NCBI GenBank assembly: GCA_964554795.1
Contig: CAZKQB010000003.1
Location: 44,567 to 108,566, forward strand
Reading direction: 5' to 3'
Origin: SFHK01 sp964554795
GTDB taxonomy: Bacteria; Bacillota; Clostridia; Christensenellales; Aristaeellaceae
Length of the DNA stretch: 64,000 bases
The position numbers and the translations under genes are program-made. How positions within the stretch are numbered: position 1 is the first letter of the stretch; each line of letters starts with the position of its first letter. Below, piece by piece: positions 1-7,922 of this stretch. Under the pieces are notes generated by a model, which saw only the letters and a list, made by a program, of their open reading frames with translations, was not told where the DNA came from and ran no database searches.

Positions 1-1
1 C

Positions 2-118
2 GCGAAGGCTGCGGGCATGAAGACGGTGCTTGTGCGTGACCCGGCTGCCGCCAGGGAACGGGAGCGTGCGTTGGCGGTCTGCGACGCCGCGATTGATGGC
101 TTCGGCGACTGGCTGTAA
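2..118 (+). CDS. HAD-superfamily hydrolase, C-terminal end (5' truncated)
   Basis: An open frame enters from the left edge and ends at TAA 116-118. The 38 visible residues begin AKAAGMKTVLVRDP and end in DGFGDWL. An AAGM-x-TV-(L/I)-V stretch followed by Asp/Pro, then a short helix and a terminal D-x-F, is the usual ending of HAD hydrolases of the beta-phosphoglucomutase type, where a phosphatase or mutase Rossmann domain finishes. The catalytic DxD motif would lie outside the window, so substrate cannot be guessed. It ends 22 nt before the PAP2 gene on the same strand, so they may be co-transcribed. The family call rests on a short tail and is moderate. Confidence 0.55.
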   Translation, partial: AKAAGMKTVLVRDPAAARERERALAVCDAAIDGFGDWL

Positions 119-140
119 ATACATATTGCGGAGGGAAAGT

Positions 141-1037
141 ATGGATATTGACATTCTAATCTGGCTGGGCGAACACAGAACGGGCTTTCTTACGGCGCTG
201 ATGTCTGCCATTACATATCTTGGCAGCGAGGTGCTGATCATCGGTATTGCCTGCCTGACCTACTGGTGCCTGAACAAGCGCGCCGGAAACCGCATGCTAC
301 TCACGCTGTTTGTGGGCATCCTGACAAACCAGATTCTCAAGATTACCTGCTGTGTGCGCCGTCCGTGGGTGAGGGATGCGCGCGTGGTGCCTGTGGAATC
401 TGCCGTTGCCGGAGCAACGGGCTATTCCTTCCCCAGCGGCCACACGGCCAATTCGATGTGTGGCTACGGCTCTCTGACCCGTGAAAAGTCGCTGAAGCGT
501 TTTCGCTGGCTGTTCTGGCTGCTTCCGGTGCTGATTGGATTTTCGCGCCTGTATGTGGGCGTTCACACGATTCAGGACGTCGTTGTTTCACTGGCGCTGG
601 GCGTTGTTACCGTGCTTGTGATGGACCGGCTTTCCGAACGCCTTGAATGCACGCAGGGCATGGATATGTGTGTTGCCGTCATCGGCATTACACTGTCCAT
701 CGGCCTTGCACTGTATGCGCGCTTCAAGCCCTATCCGGACGGCGAAACCGTCACCTACAGCATCGATGCGCTGAAGCTTGCGGGCGGCGCAGTGGGTGTG
801 TTCGCGGGCTGGCTCGCCGAGCGGCGCTGCATTCGCTTCGATATGCCGGATACCAATGTCAAAAAGCTCATCCGCTTTCTGGGCGGCATGCTCGTGCTGC
901 TGGTCATCATGAAGGGTTTGAAGCCGCTTCTGAATGCTGCGCTTGGCCTTTCCATCGGCAGCTTTGTGCGCTATCTGCTTGTGGGTCTGTTTGCCACAAC
1001 GGGCTGGCCGCTGATCTTTAAAAAGGCCGGATTCTGA
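141..1037 (+). CDS. PAP2-superfamily membrane phosphatase
   Basis: A polytopic membrane protein of 298 aa with the three PAP2 (type 2 phosphatidic acid phosphatase) motifs: K-x6-RP around ITCCVRRPW, PSGH (FPSGHTAN) and SR-x5-H-x3-D (SRLYVGVHTIQD). Family members dephosphorylate lipid phosphates such as undecaprenyl diphosphate or phosphatidate on the outer face of the membrane; which substrate applies is not visible. I start at ATG 141, preceded by GAGGGAAAG (131-139); the frame opens further upstream at 30 but without a ribosome site. The C-terminal third adds about four more hydrophobic segments beyond the core. It sits 13 nt before a polysaccharide exporter, consistent with lipid-carrier recycling during surface polymer synthesis. 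Confidence 0.88.
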   Translation: MDIDILIWLGEHRTGFLTALMSAITYLGSEVLIIGIACLTYWCLNKRAGNRMLLTLFVGILTNQILKITCCVRRPWVRDARVVPVESAVAGATGYSFPSGHTANSMCGYGSLTREKSLKRFRWLFWLLPVLIGFSRLYVGVHTIQDVVVSLALGVVTVLVMDRLSERLECTQGMDMCVAVIGITLSIGLALYARFKPYPDGETVTYSIDALKLAGGAVGVFAGWLAERRCIRFDMPDTNVKKLIRFLGGMLVLLVIMKGLKPLLNAALGLSIGSFVRYLLVGLFATTGWPLIFKKAGF

Positions 1038-1050
1038 AGGAGAAAGAACG

Positions 1051-1917
1051 ATGGCACGACATTACTCGGAATGGTCGGTCGAAATCCGCCCGCAAAAGGG
1101 CTGGCTGAACGTTAATCTGAAGGAGCTGTGGCAGTATCGCGACCTAATCTATCTGCTTGCGCGGCGCACGTTTGTCGCCATGTACAAGCAGACAATTCTT
1201 GGGCCTGCGTGGGCGATCCTCCAGCCGCTACTTACCACGTCCATCTTTACCGTGGTCTTCGGCAAAATCGCGCAGATTTCTACCGACGGCATGCCGCAGT
1301 TTCTCTTCTATATGTGCGGAAGCGTGCCGTGGAATTACTTTGCGCGCTGTCTGGAAAAAACGTCGCAGACCTTTCTTGAAAATGAGAAGGTGTTCGGAAA
1401 GGTGTATTTTCCGCGTCTCTGTGCGCCGATTTCCACGATTCTGGTTACTATGCTGAATTTCTTTATTCAGTTTGCCTTCTTCCTCGTCTTTCTGACGATC
1501 TACGCGCTGAAGCCTAATCCCGTGGTGCATGTGAACTGGGCTCTTGCGTCGCTGCTTCCGCTGGTGCTTCTGCAGATGGGGCTGCTTGGGCTTGGCGTAG
1601 GCATTTCGGTAAGCGCGCTTACGGTGCGCTATCGTGATCTGGCGCTGCTGGTGTCCTTCGGCGTGTCGCTATGGATGTATGTTTCCCCGGTTGCTTATCC
1701 CACTTCGCTGATGATTCAGAACTTCCCCGGCCTAAAAACCGTGTTCATGCTGAACCCGATGACGCCGATCATCGAATACTTCCGCGCTGCGTTTCTGGGT
1801 ACAACCACGTTTAATGCATGGTATCTGCTGTTGAGCGCCGGCGTCACGCTTCTGTTCCTGTTCCTGGGAACCATCTTCTTTAACCGCGTGGAAAAGACCT
1901 TCATGGACACGATCTGA
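1051..1917 (+). CDS. ABC-2 type permease for surface polysaccharide or teichoic acid export (Wzm/TagG-like)
   Basis: A 288-aa integral membrane protein with the ABC-2 permease pattern: a cytoplasmic amphipathic start (NLKELWQYRDLIYLLARR), then about six transmembrane helices. The motif LARRTFVAMYKQTILGPAWAI is typical of Wzm/TagG/RfbA-type permeases that pass undecaprenyl-linked polymers across the membrane. It ends with KTFMDTI, the usual tail. A good ribosome site (AAGGAG) lies just before ATG 1051. The ATPase partner follows 16 nt downstream, forming a two-gene exporter. The identity of the polymer is unknown because no glycosyltransferase is visible in the window. Confidence 0.92.
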   Translation: MARHYSEWSVEIRPQKGWLNVNLKELWQYRDLIYLLARRTFVAMYKQTILGPAWAILQPLLTTSIFTVVFGKIAQISTDGMPQFLFYMCGSVPWNYFARCLEKTSQTFLENEKVFGKVYFPRLCAPISTILVTMLNFFIQFAFFLVFLTIYALKPNPVVHVNWALASLLPLVLLQMGLLGLGVGISVSALTVRYRDLALLVSFGVSLWMYVSPVAYPTSLMIQNFPGLKTVFMLNPMTPIIEYFRAAFLGTTTFNAWYLLLSAGVTLLFLFLGTIFFNRVEKTFMDTI

Positions 1918-1933
1918 CAAGCGAGGAAATGAT

Positions 1934-3217
1934 ATGAGCGACGTTGTACTGCAGGTAGAAAACGTATCCAAGCAATATCGCTATGGGCAGCTGAACAGCA
2001 GCTCCCTGCGAACGGATCTGGAAATTCTGCATGCCAAGCTGCATCATAAGGAAAATACGCTGGGAAAAATCGGCTCAATGTCCGGCAGCGGTCGCAACGG
2101 CGAGGCGTTTTATGCTCTGCGCGACGTGAGCTTCGAGGTGAAGCGCGGGCAGGCCATCGCCCTGATCGGCCGCAACGGCGCGGGAAAGAGCACGCTTCTT
2201 AAGCTGATTTCCCGCATCACCGCGCCGACGGAGGGCGTTATTCGCTATAAGGGCCACGTCGCAAGCCTGCTGGAGGTCGGCACGGGCTTTAACCAGCTTT
2301 TGACCGGCCGCGAGAACATTTACTTGAACGGCGCGATTCTGGGCATGACGCGAGCGGACATCACCAAGCGGCTGGACGAAATCATCGACTTTTCCGAAAT
2401 CGGTCCCTTCATCGATACGCCGGTGAAGCGCTATTCGTCGGGCATGTATGTGAAGCTCGGCTTTGCCGTGGCTGCGCACCTTGACCCCGATATTCTCATT
2501 TGCGACGAGGTGCTCGCCGTGGGCGATATGCGCTTTCAGGATAAGTGCATTCGCAAAATGAGCCAGCTTGCCAATGAGCACACGGTTATTTACGTTTCCC
2601 ACAACATGCGTACGCTACGGCAGCTGTGCAACTATGCCGTGTATCTTGATCAGGGACGCATGACCTATGCTGGCGATTTGGAGCATGCCATCTCTCTGTA
2701 TGCAGGCTCGTCCTCTCTGCAGGATACGCATTACGATTTCTCCGGCGTGAAGCACGAGGGCAACATGGGTCGTCTTGCGCGGATGGAGGCGCTGGATCTT
2801 CTGAATGTGACCAGCTGCGAATATGAAATGGGCGGCCGCGTTTTCTTTCGCCTGAAGACGCACGCGCATGAGGACGTCAATAACCTGCGCGTCTCCGTGC
2901 AGCTGAGCCGCGCCGGAACGGACGTGATCGCCTCCTCGCTCAGCGAGCCATGCATCACGTTGCGCGCCGGGGAAACCGTCACGCAGGACTATTGTCTGCC
3001 GCTGGATGGCCTTGCGCCCGGCGAATACGATGCTAAGCTGTGGCTCTACATTGTCGATCCTCTTGGCCGCATGATCTCCTACGACATCGTTCCAAACGCC
3101 TTCCGCTTCGCCGTCACGCAGAACCTCGAAACCGCCGACGGCATGAAGTGGATCGAACGCCGCCACGGCCTTTTCCGCCTGCACGACGTGGAGCGGATTT
3201 CTTCCGATCAGCCGTAA
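1934..3217 (+). CDS. Polysaccharide/teichoic acid export ATPase (Wzt/TagH-like)
   Basis: The 427-aa ATP-binding partner of the preceding permease. Walker A is GRNGAGKST, the signature region is YSSGMYVKLGFAVA, and Walker B is DPDILICDEVLAVGD, all typical of the ABC-2 polymer exporter subfamily. Residues from about 270 to the end form a separate beta-rich domain like the Wzt C-terminal domain, which in O-antigen exporters recognises the chain end and so sets substrate specificity. Start ATG 1934 has GAGGAAATG before it. The last 43 nt, including the stop codon, recur 4.5 kb downstream at 7708-7750 (see repeats). A strong terminator follows at once. Confidence 0.92.
   Translation: MSDVVLQVENVSKQYRYGQLNSSSLRTDLEILHAKLHHKENTLGKIGSMSGSGRNGEAFYALRDVSFEVKRGQAIALIGRNGAGKSTLLKLISRITAPTEGVIRYKGHVASLLEVGTGFNQLLTGRENIYLNGAILGMTRADITKRLDEIIDFSEIGPFIDTPVKRYSSGMYVKLGFAVAAHLDPDILICDEVLAVGDMRFQDKCIRKMSQLANEHTVIYVSHNMRTLRQLCNYAVYLDQGRMTYAGDLEHAISLYAGSSSLQDTHYDFSGVKHEGNMGRLARMEALDLLNVTSCEYEMGGRVFFRLKTHAHEDVNNLRVSVQLSRAGTDVIASSLSEPCITLRAGETVTQDYCLPLDGLAPGEYDAKLWLYIVDPLGRMISYDIVPNAFRFAVTQNLETADGMKWIERRHGLFRLHDVERISSDQP
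3175..3217 (+). repeat. 43-nt direct repeat, copy A (3' end of the wzt-like gene)
   Basis: The last 43 nt of the wzt-like gene, encoding RLHDVERISSDQ plus one residue and the stop. The same sequence recurs in the same orientation at 7708-7750 with 40 of 43 positions matching. The two copies bracket the AT-richer minus-strand block. Confidence 0.85.
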
Positions 3218-3219
3218 GA

Positions 3220-3270
3220 AGCAAAATCGCCCGCCGCAAAAAGCGACGGACGATTTTGCTTGTTTTCGTT
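3220..3270 (+). terminator. Rho-independent terminator after the wzt-like gene
   Basis: An 18-bp stem (3220-3237 with 3243-3260, two G-U pairs) with an A5 loop, followed by TGTTTTCGTTT. It begins 3 nt after the stop codon. Confidence 0.9.
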
Positions 3271-3295
3271 TGCCCTTTTGTAATATTGGCACGCT

Positions 3296-3711
3296 TTATT
3301 TTAATCTGCGTTCAAGGTCTTTTGCATCCACCGACATAACTTGGCCGTTTTCTAACGATAATACAAATCCGAATCTAATACATTTAGCGCTGGGACAGAA
3401 CTTCCGTGACTGCTCCAGTACAAAACGTCATAATCCTTAGCTACTCGAAAGTTCGATGCGCCAGCACGCTTCGTTAAAGGCACATCGCTCGTCTTAGAAA
3501 ATCCAACTGTTGCTATATTGGATGCTCCGTACTTAACTGCTTAAATGATTGTATGCTGCTCTGCAATCCGCTGCGTTGTCAGTATCTCCTTGTCCAATTG
3601 CTGCTCTGTATGCCGTATTTATCCTCCTAACTTGCTTATGTTGTTTATATTTTCGCAGTTCTATGTATTGATGACATATCCGTTCAACGGAATCATCTCC
3701 TTTATCTTTTA
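3296..3711 (-). pseudogene. Decayed protein-coding gene of unknown family
   Basis: Reading the minus strand gives protein-like text spread over three frames. The first piece runs from about 3711 through DSVERICHQYIELRKY and AAIGQGDTDNAADCRAAY to a stop near 3540. The next frame continues at about 3540 with AVKYGASNIATVGFSK, then DYDVLYWSSHGSSVPALNVL, and stops near 3350. A third frame finishes with FGFVLSLENGQVMSVDAK and DLERRLK, ending at TAA 3296-3298. Joined by two frameshifts these would make one polypeptide of about 135 residues. No intact start is seen. The YWSSHGS stretch loosely resembles the His-Gly of caspase/gingipain-like folds, but I do not claim that family. It lies directly behind the minus-strand envelope gene, with its first frame starting at that gene's stop. 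Confidence 0.5.
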
Positions 3712-4887
3712 TCAGTTGAATTCATATGAATCGCATTTATGCTCTTTGAGAACGCAGTCAACAATATAGTCTCCCTGATTCGTTACGAGGTGCCACGACA
3801 GATTGAAGCGATCGTCTCCCGTCAGCCAGTTGCTGTATACGGGCGCGGCATACAGAAGCACAGCTTCCGACTTGCGCGTGCGATTCGCCATGGATATGGC
3901 TTCGTCAAGCGGCATAAGCTCGATTCGCGTTTCCGTCTCAATCTGATATTCGTGCCAGTTCACGGTAAGCTCCGCCAACCCGTTCACGCCAACCGCCGTC
4001 AGAATCCGATCACCGTAAATAGCAATTCCATCTTCTGTCCAATGCTCGAACTCAAACCGGTGCACATCGACATTCAGAATGGAATTCAGATACTCCGCAT
4101 CCGTCATCCATCGATCCTCGTCGCTCCAGCGCTCCCGGGTATCCCACGCAGCGCTGCGATGCACAAGCCAGTCAGAGGGAAGCACGCCCTTCAGCCATGC
4201 TTTGCATATCTCGACGCTTTCGCTTTTCGGCATGTTCATCGCCGGCGGCTGATATTCGCCGCCGCGCTCGCCATTTACCATGGAATCGCGATAAAACAGC
4301 TCCTTCGTATCGTCGTTTACATATATATACCGATAGGGCTTTTCGCCGTTCCGACTTTCATATACGTCTTCTGCGGAGCCGCTCGTGCGTTCCTGCCGAG
4401 TATATTCCTCGCCCAGAAGCGTGCTCAGAAGGTCATCCAGATCATATGCCTGCTGCCCCTGTACAAGCGTCGCCGGATACGTCCCTTGCAGCGTCTCCGC
4501 ATCCGGCAAGACTGCGTATGGATCCGTGAAAATCAGCTGCATTTCCTGCATCCGGTTTTCGTTTTCAGAGATTTTGTCCGGGGATATGGAGAAATCGACC
4601 GTGTAATCCTCGCCGGTGGGCTGAATATAGCCGCTGTTCATGTATCCAAACAAACTGTCTCGCGTGTAAACGAGGCTCACACGCTCAGAGTTTTTTGCTA
4701 CGAGAACCAGCGAATCCATCGGTACTGTGCAAATGATATCCTCTGCCGAATAGTCTGGCTTCGAAAACAGCCACGCCGGTCTGACTGTCACCTTGTATAC
4801 GGGATAGATTTCCGCATACGTCGTCAGACAAGCACAGACAATCGCCGTGGCAATCATAAAGATAATCAGGGTTTTCCTAACCATCAT
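3712..4887 (-). CDS. Secreted or membrane-anchored protein with N-terminal SH3-like domain, unknown function
   Basis: About 391 aa. I start at ATG 4887 because AAGGAA lies 7 nt upstream; a further in-frame ATG exists at 4926 without a ribosome site. Residues 4-25 form a hydrophobic export signal ending near TTYAE. The following 60 residues (VRPAWLFSKP, TVPMDSLVLV, GYMNSGYIQP) have the spacing of a bacterial SH3 fold. The remainder is acidic and Trp/Tyr-rich, without a known catalytic motif, and includes a charged segment with RYIYVNDDTKELFY. It is the last intact gene of a minus-strand group led by a two-component system, which suggests an envelope output or an accessory sensor. I do not recognise the large C-terminal part. 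Confidence 0.7.
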   Translation of the reverse strand: MMVRKTLIIFMIATAIVCACLTTYAEIYPVYKVTVRPAWLFSKPDYSAEDIICTVPMDSLVLVAKNSERVSLVYTRDSLFGYMNSGYIQPTGEDYTVDFSISPDKISENENRMQEMQLIFTDPYAVLPDAETLQGTYPATLVQGQQAYDLDDLLSTLLGEEYTRQERTSGSAEDVYESRNGEKPYRYIYVNDDTKELFYRDSMVNGERGGEYQPPAMNMPKSESVEICKAWLKGVLPSDWLVHRSAAWDTRERWSDEDRWMTDAEYLNSILNVDVHRFEFEHWTEDGIAIYGDRILTAVGVNGLAELTVNWHEYQIETETRIELMPLDEAISMANRTRKSEAVLLYAAPVYSNWLTGDDRFNLSWHLVTNQGDYIVDCVLKEHKCDSYEFN

Positions 4888-4959
4888 TTCCGGATTCCTT
4901 CCCGAATCAATCTTTCCGCTTTGCATTATGGCCGCTCATTGTATCCGTTTTGTTTCCGT

Positions 4960-5667
4960 TTATGGCTGCGTTGGAAATGAAGTCCCAAGTCGAAATATTA
5001 TGAGACCCTGTTCCGGCGAAAGTGTAAGCGATATACGAAACGATGTGTCACGAATGCATGCCTCGTATCGCTGGATTGTTTCGCTGACGATACATTCTGC
5101 GTAATTGTTGGATATTTCTCCTAATCCTATGATGCGTCCGTAAGCCTGCAAAAGGTCATCATTTCTGTATTGTGTATGAAACCCCTCACCTTTGTCTTGA
5201 AGCCATGCCTTCAATAGTTCAGGCTGACATGAAAAAACGATTTCCAGCAGGCGATTTGATGCCTCGTCTCGTATAACCTTTAATTCCTGTCGCTCATTCG
5301 AATATTTTATTTGACAATAATCATGCTGCACTGGAATAACCTGCGAGGAGAGCATAAGCCTGCGCGTACTCACCGATGAATCTATGTCATCGACAGGAAG
5401 AAGCCCGCCTGCATAGAGCAGCTTCCAAACGCCTTCGTGCTCGTTTTCAATTTCAGCCTGCCTGCAGCGTATCATCGGCGATTGGCTCTGAAATGCTTCT
5501 AACGCGCGCACACGGTTTTCCTGCGTACCACGATAACGGTACTCTGCTTCTGGAAGGTCAAATTGTTCTGTTTTGCCTTCCAACCGGTCTATCGATAAGT
5601 CCCATATAATGTCCGGCAGAAACATTGCAAGGATCAGAAGCGAGCCGCTTAAAATCCGTTTTTTCAT
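4960..5667 (-). CDS. Membrane-anchored protein of unknown function in a two-component operon
   Basis: A 235-aa protein starting MKKRILSGSLLILAMFLPDIIW: a positive start and one hydrophobic segment, so probably anchored with the rest outside the cell. No known motif was recognised. ATG 5667 overlaps the histidine-kinase stop codon by 4 nt (ATGA), so translation is coupled. The gene lies between the kinase and the SH3-like envelope protein. Position and coupling suggest a partner or regulator of the kinase; this is inference only. Confidence 0.7.
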   Translation of the reverse strand: MKKRILSGSLLILAMFLPDIIWDLSIDRLEGKTEQFDLPEAEYRYRGTQENRVRALEAFQSQSPMIRCRQAEIENEHEGVWKLLYAGGLLPVDDIDSSVSTRRLMLSSQVIPVQHDYCQIKYSNERQELKVIRDEASNRLLEIVFSCQPELLKAWLQDKGEGFHTQYRNDDLLQAYGRIIGLGEISNNYAECIVSETIQRYEACIRDTSFRISLTLSPEQGLIIFRLGTSFPTQP

Positions 5668-6899
5668 CGTTTTCTCTCCACATCAATCATAACCTGGGTG
5701 CCAACACCCGGCGTACTCAGAAAATGCAATCGTGCATGGTGCAGCTCGGCAATTTCCTTACAAAGCGTAAGGCCAAGACCGATTCCTCCCTGTGCACGCG
5801 AACGAGATTTATCTACTCGATAAAAGGGCTCCGTGATATGCTTCAGCGCTTCTTTATCTATGCCGCAGCCATCATCTGATACCACAATACGAAATGTATT
5901 CGCATCTACAGGGCTCCCTTCCAATTCGATATTTTGAGCTCCCGAATTTATTGCGTTTCGAATCAGATTCGAAAGAAGCAAGGAAAGGAGCGTTTGGTTT
6001 CCGTATATATACCCATCTTGATGCATGCAAACTTTTATTCCTTTGAATGAAAAGCACTTCGCCGCATCACATAAAAGATATGAAATACATATTTCGCCCA
6101 TCGGAGGCCTTTCCTTGTTCAGCAGAATCCATTCTGTCATTATCTCGGATAGCCGATTAAGACGCTTACTTTCACAAATAATGTCATGAGCCGACTGCTG
6201 CATTTCATCTCCTGCAAGCATTCCTCCGCGAATCATGTCTGCGTTCGTCATGATGGATGTAAGTGGTGTGCGGATTTCATGCGTAATATCTGCAACAAAA
6301 CGTTCCCGGCTCTCAAACTGCAATGATAGTGCATCTGCCATGGTATTGAATGCTTCTTTCAACGCTTCAATCTCATACGGAAGGCTTTCCTCATCAGAAA
6401 GCTCCGCGCGAGCATCGAGCCTGCCCATTCCAAATTTTTGGCTTACGGATGTAAGAGTTTGAAGTGGATACGTGATATGATGTGCGATTTGAAATAGTAT
6501 GCAGCCAGAAATACATAGCACATCCGCATACAAAATATGAAACGTTTTTAAAATCGAATGCCATTGATTCAGCATTGGCTCTATATCCGCTGCACCTGAT
6601 AATCGATATTCGGTATTTCCTAAACGAACGCCTCTTTCCCCGAAAATTTGGGTTCCTTCCGTATATGTCACACCAAGAACGGGAAGCTCCGAAGCACAAA
6701 GTAGAATATCCTCTTCGTTCACAAGCTCATCTATGGGTACGGTGAGACCCTGCAATGCATAGTTTGTCCATGCTGCTTGTATACTATAAGCAGCGTAATT
6801 CAGCTTATGTGCCAAGGCCTTCTGTTCTCCCTGCAGCTGTGCTTGAAAGACAACCTGCATCAAGATGGTTCCCAATATAGATAGCATAAAGGCAAGCAC
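5664..6899 (-). CDS. Sensor histidine kinase (HAMP/HisKA/HATPase type)
   Basis: At least 411 aa. The order is: N-terminal membrane helix, about 110 residues of sensor region, second membrane helix, HAMP linker, HisKA with phospho-acceptor His207 in DITHEIRTPLTS, then the ATPase with N box (NLIRNAINS), G1 (DDGCGID), F box (EPFYRVDKS) and G2 (GGIGLGLTL). It phosphorylates the neighbouring OmpR-type regulator. The first standard start is GTG 6899, which lacks the positive residues expected before the first helix. In frame just upstream the codons read ATA-AAG-CTT-CGT-GAT, which would give an M-K-L-R-D-R-F-F start overlapping the regulator stop by a few nt. Real translation may therefore begin at ATA 6938 (see findings). 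Confidence 0.88.
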   Translation of the reverse strand: MLAFMLSILGTILMQVVFQAQLQGEQKALAHKLNYAAYSIQAAWTNYALQGLTVPIDELVNEEDILLCASELPVLGVTYTEGTQIFGERGVRLGNTEYRLSGAADIEPMLNQWHSILKTFHILYADVLCISGCILFQIAHHITYPLQTLTSVSQKFGMGRLDARAELSDEESLPYEIEALKEAFNTMADALSLQFESRERFVADITHEIRTPLTSIMTNADMIRGGMLAGDEMQQSAHDIICESKRLNRLSEIMTEWILLNKERPPMGEICISYLLCDAAKCFSFKGIKVCMHQDGYIYGNQTLLSLLLSNLIRNAINSGAQNIELEGSPVDANTFRIVVSDDGCGIDKEALKHITEPFYRVDKSRSRAQGGIGLGLTLCKEIAELHHARLHFLSTPGVGTQVMIDVERKR

Positions 6900-6934
6900 C
6901 GGAAGTATAGCGAGAAAAAAACGATCACGAAGCT

Positions 6935-7597
6935 TTATTTCTTTTTGTCTGCCTTTCTCAGCCTATATCCGATTTTAGGCAGTGTTTCGAGCTGGATCGT
7001 CCAGTTCAGCTTCTGTCTCAATCGCAGGATATGCAGATCAACGGTACGCGTTTCGCCAGTAAATTCCCTTTGCCATACGCGTTCATAGATTGTTTCCCGA
7101 AAAAGAGCCACGCCTTGATTCTGCAGGAGGAATCGAAGGAATTCAAATTCCAACGTCTTCAAGTGCACAATCTGCCCATCCTTTGTGACTTGCCGCGCTG
7201 CGGTATCAAGCATGATATCCTCATAAAAAATTTGCGTACTTCCTTTTCCATGTCGCCGCATTACAGCTTCAATCCGCGCAATCAGCTCAATCATCTCAAA
7301 TGGCTTCACAATATAATCATCCGCGCCTAAGCGCAGTCCCTCAACGCGGTCTAAAACGGCACTCTTTGCTGTTATGAAAATGACCGGTATATTAAATGGT
7401 GCAAGATACTCCATTAGCTGAAAGCCATGTGCTCCGGGCAGCATGACATCCAGCAGAACCAGATCCCATGCGGTAGGCTGCATCTCCAGCATATCCGCCG
7501 CAAGCAATCCGCCGTTTGCAGAATCGCATTGATACCCCCTCCGCGCAAGGCCTTGTATAATAGACCTGCAGAGGATTTCATCGTCCTCTACGATCAA
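6935..7597 (-). CDS. OmpR-family response regulator
   Basis: A receiver domain with acidic pair (EDDE), phospho-acceptor Asp in LVLLDVMLPG, Thr in FITAKS and Lys in IVKPFE is followed by a winged-helix DNA-binding domain (residues about 125-220) ending RTVDLHILRLRQKL and KIGYRLRKA. It partners the kinase directly downstream. The only standard start, TTG 7597, cuts into the first beta strand. In frame upstream is ATA 7612, giving M-G-I-K-I-L-I-V-E-D-D-E, exactly the usual receiver start, behind GGGGGA. I therefore think the protein begins at 7612 with a rare start codon. The true length would be 225 aa. Confidence 0.9.
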   Translation of the reverse strand: MIVEDDEILCRSIIQGLARRGYQCDSANGGLLAADMLEMQPTAWDLVLLDVMLPGAHGFQLMEYLAPFNIPVIFITAKSAVLDRVEGLRLGADDYIVKPFEMIELIARIEAVMRRHGKGSTQIFYEDIMLDTAARQVTKDGQIVHLKTLEFEFLRFLLQNQGVALFRETIYERVWQREFTGETRTVDLHILRLRQKLNWTIQLETLPKIGYRLRKADKKK

Positions 7598-7638
7598 AAT
7601 CTTGATTCCTATGCGTCCCCCATAATTGTGTAAATATT

Positions 7639-7667
7639 GTTATATTATCGACGTACATTGTATCCAA
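7639..7667 (-). promoter_or_regulatory. Predicted promoter of the two-component operon
   Basis: On the minus strand TTGGAT (7662-7667), a 17-nt spacer, then TATAAC (7639-7644). It lies 27 nt upstream of the proposed regulator start at 7612. Confidence 0.5.
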
Positions 7668-7707
7668 TTTGTTCCCGCGAGCTCTTCTTTTCATGGCAGC
7701 AGCACCG

Positions 7708-7750
7708 CCGCCTGCACGACGTGGAGCGAATTTCTTCCGATCAGATGTAA
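7708..7750 (+). repeat. 43-nt direct repeat, copy B (displaced wzt 3' end)
   Basis: Matches 3175-3217 at 40 of 43 positions and preserves the coding sense (RLHDVERISSDQ, one residue, TAA), but no wzt gene precedes it here. Immediately upstream the same frame reads about W-Q-Q-H-R, vaguely like the wzt tail. It marks the right edge of the AT-richer block. Confidence 0.8.
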
Positions 7751-7860
7751 AACGGCCGGTGTGGGCATCCTGCCCGAAGGGAAAGCGTGCACAGCGGCGA
7801 AGACGTGAACCTCAATAATGCGTTTCTGGTTGGCAGGTTAAGTGCATTGAGCTAAAGCCA

Positions 7861-7898
7861 GAAAAAACGGGCACAGCCGTTTAAACAGCTGTGCCCGT
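7861..7898 (-). terminator. Terminator of the SH3-repeat gene
   Basis: Stem 7867-7877 with 7888-7898 (ACGGGCACAGC and complement); on the minus strand it is followed by TTTTTTC. It lies about 25 nt beyond the gene's stop codon. Confidence 0.88.
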
Positions 7899-7922
7899 AA
7901 ACGATTCTTTCGGCTGCGCGGA

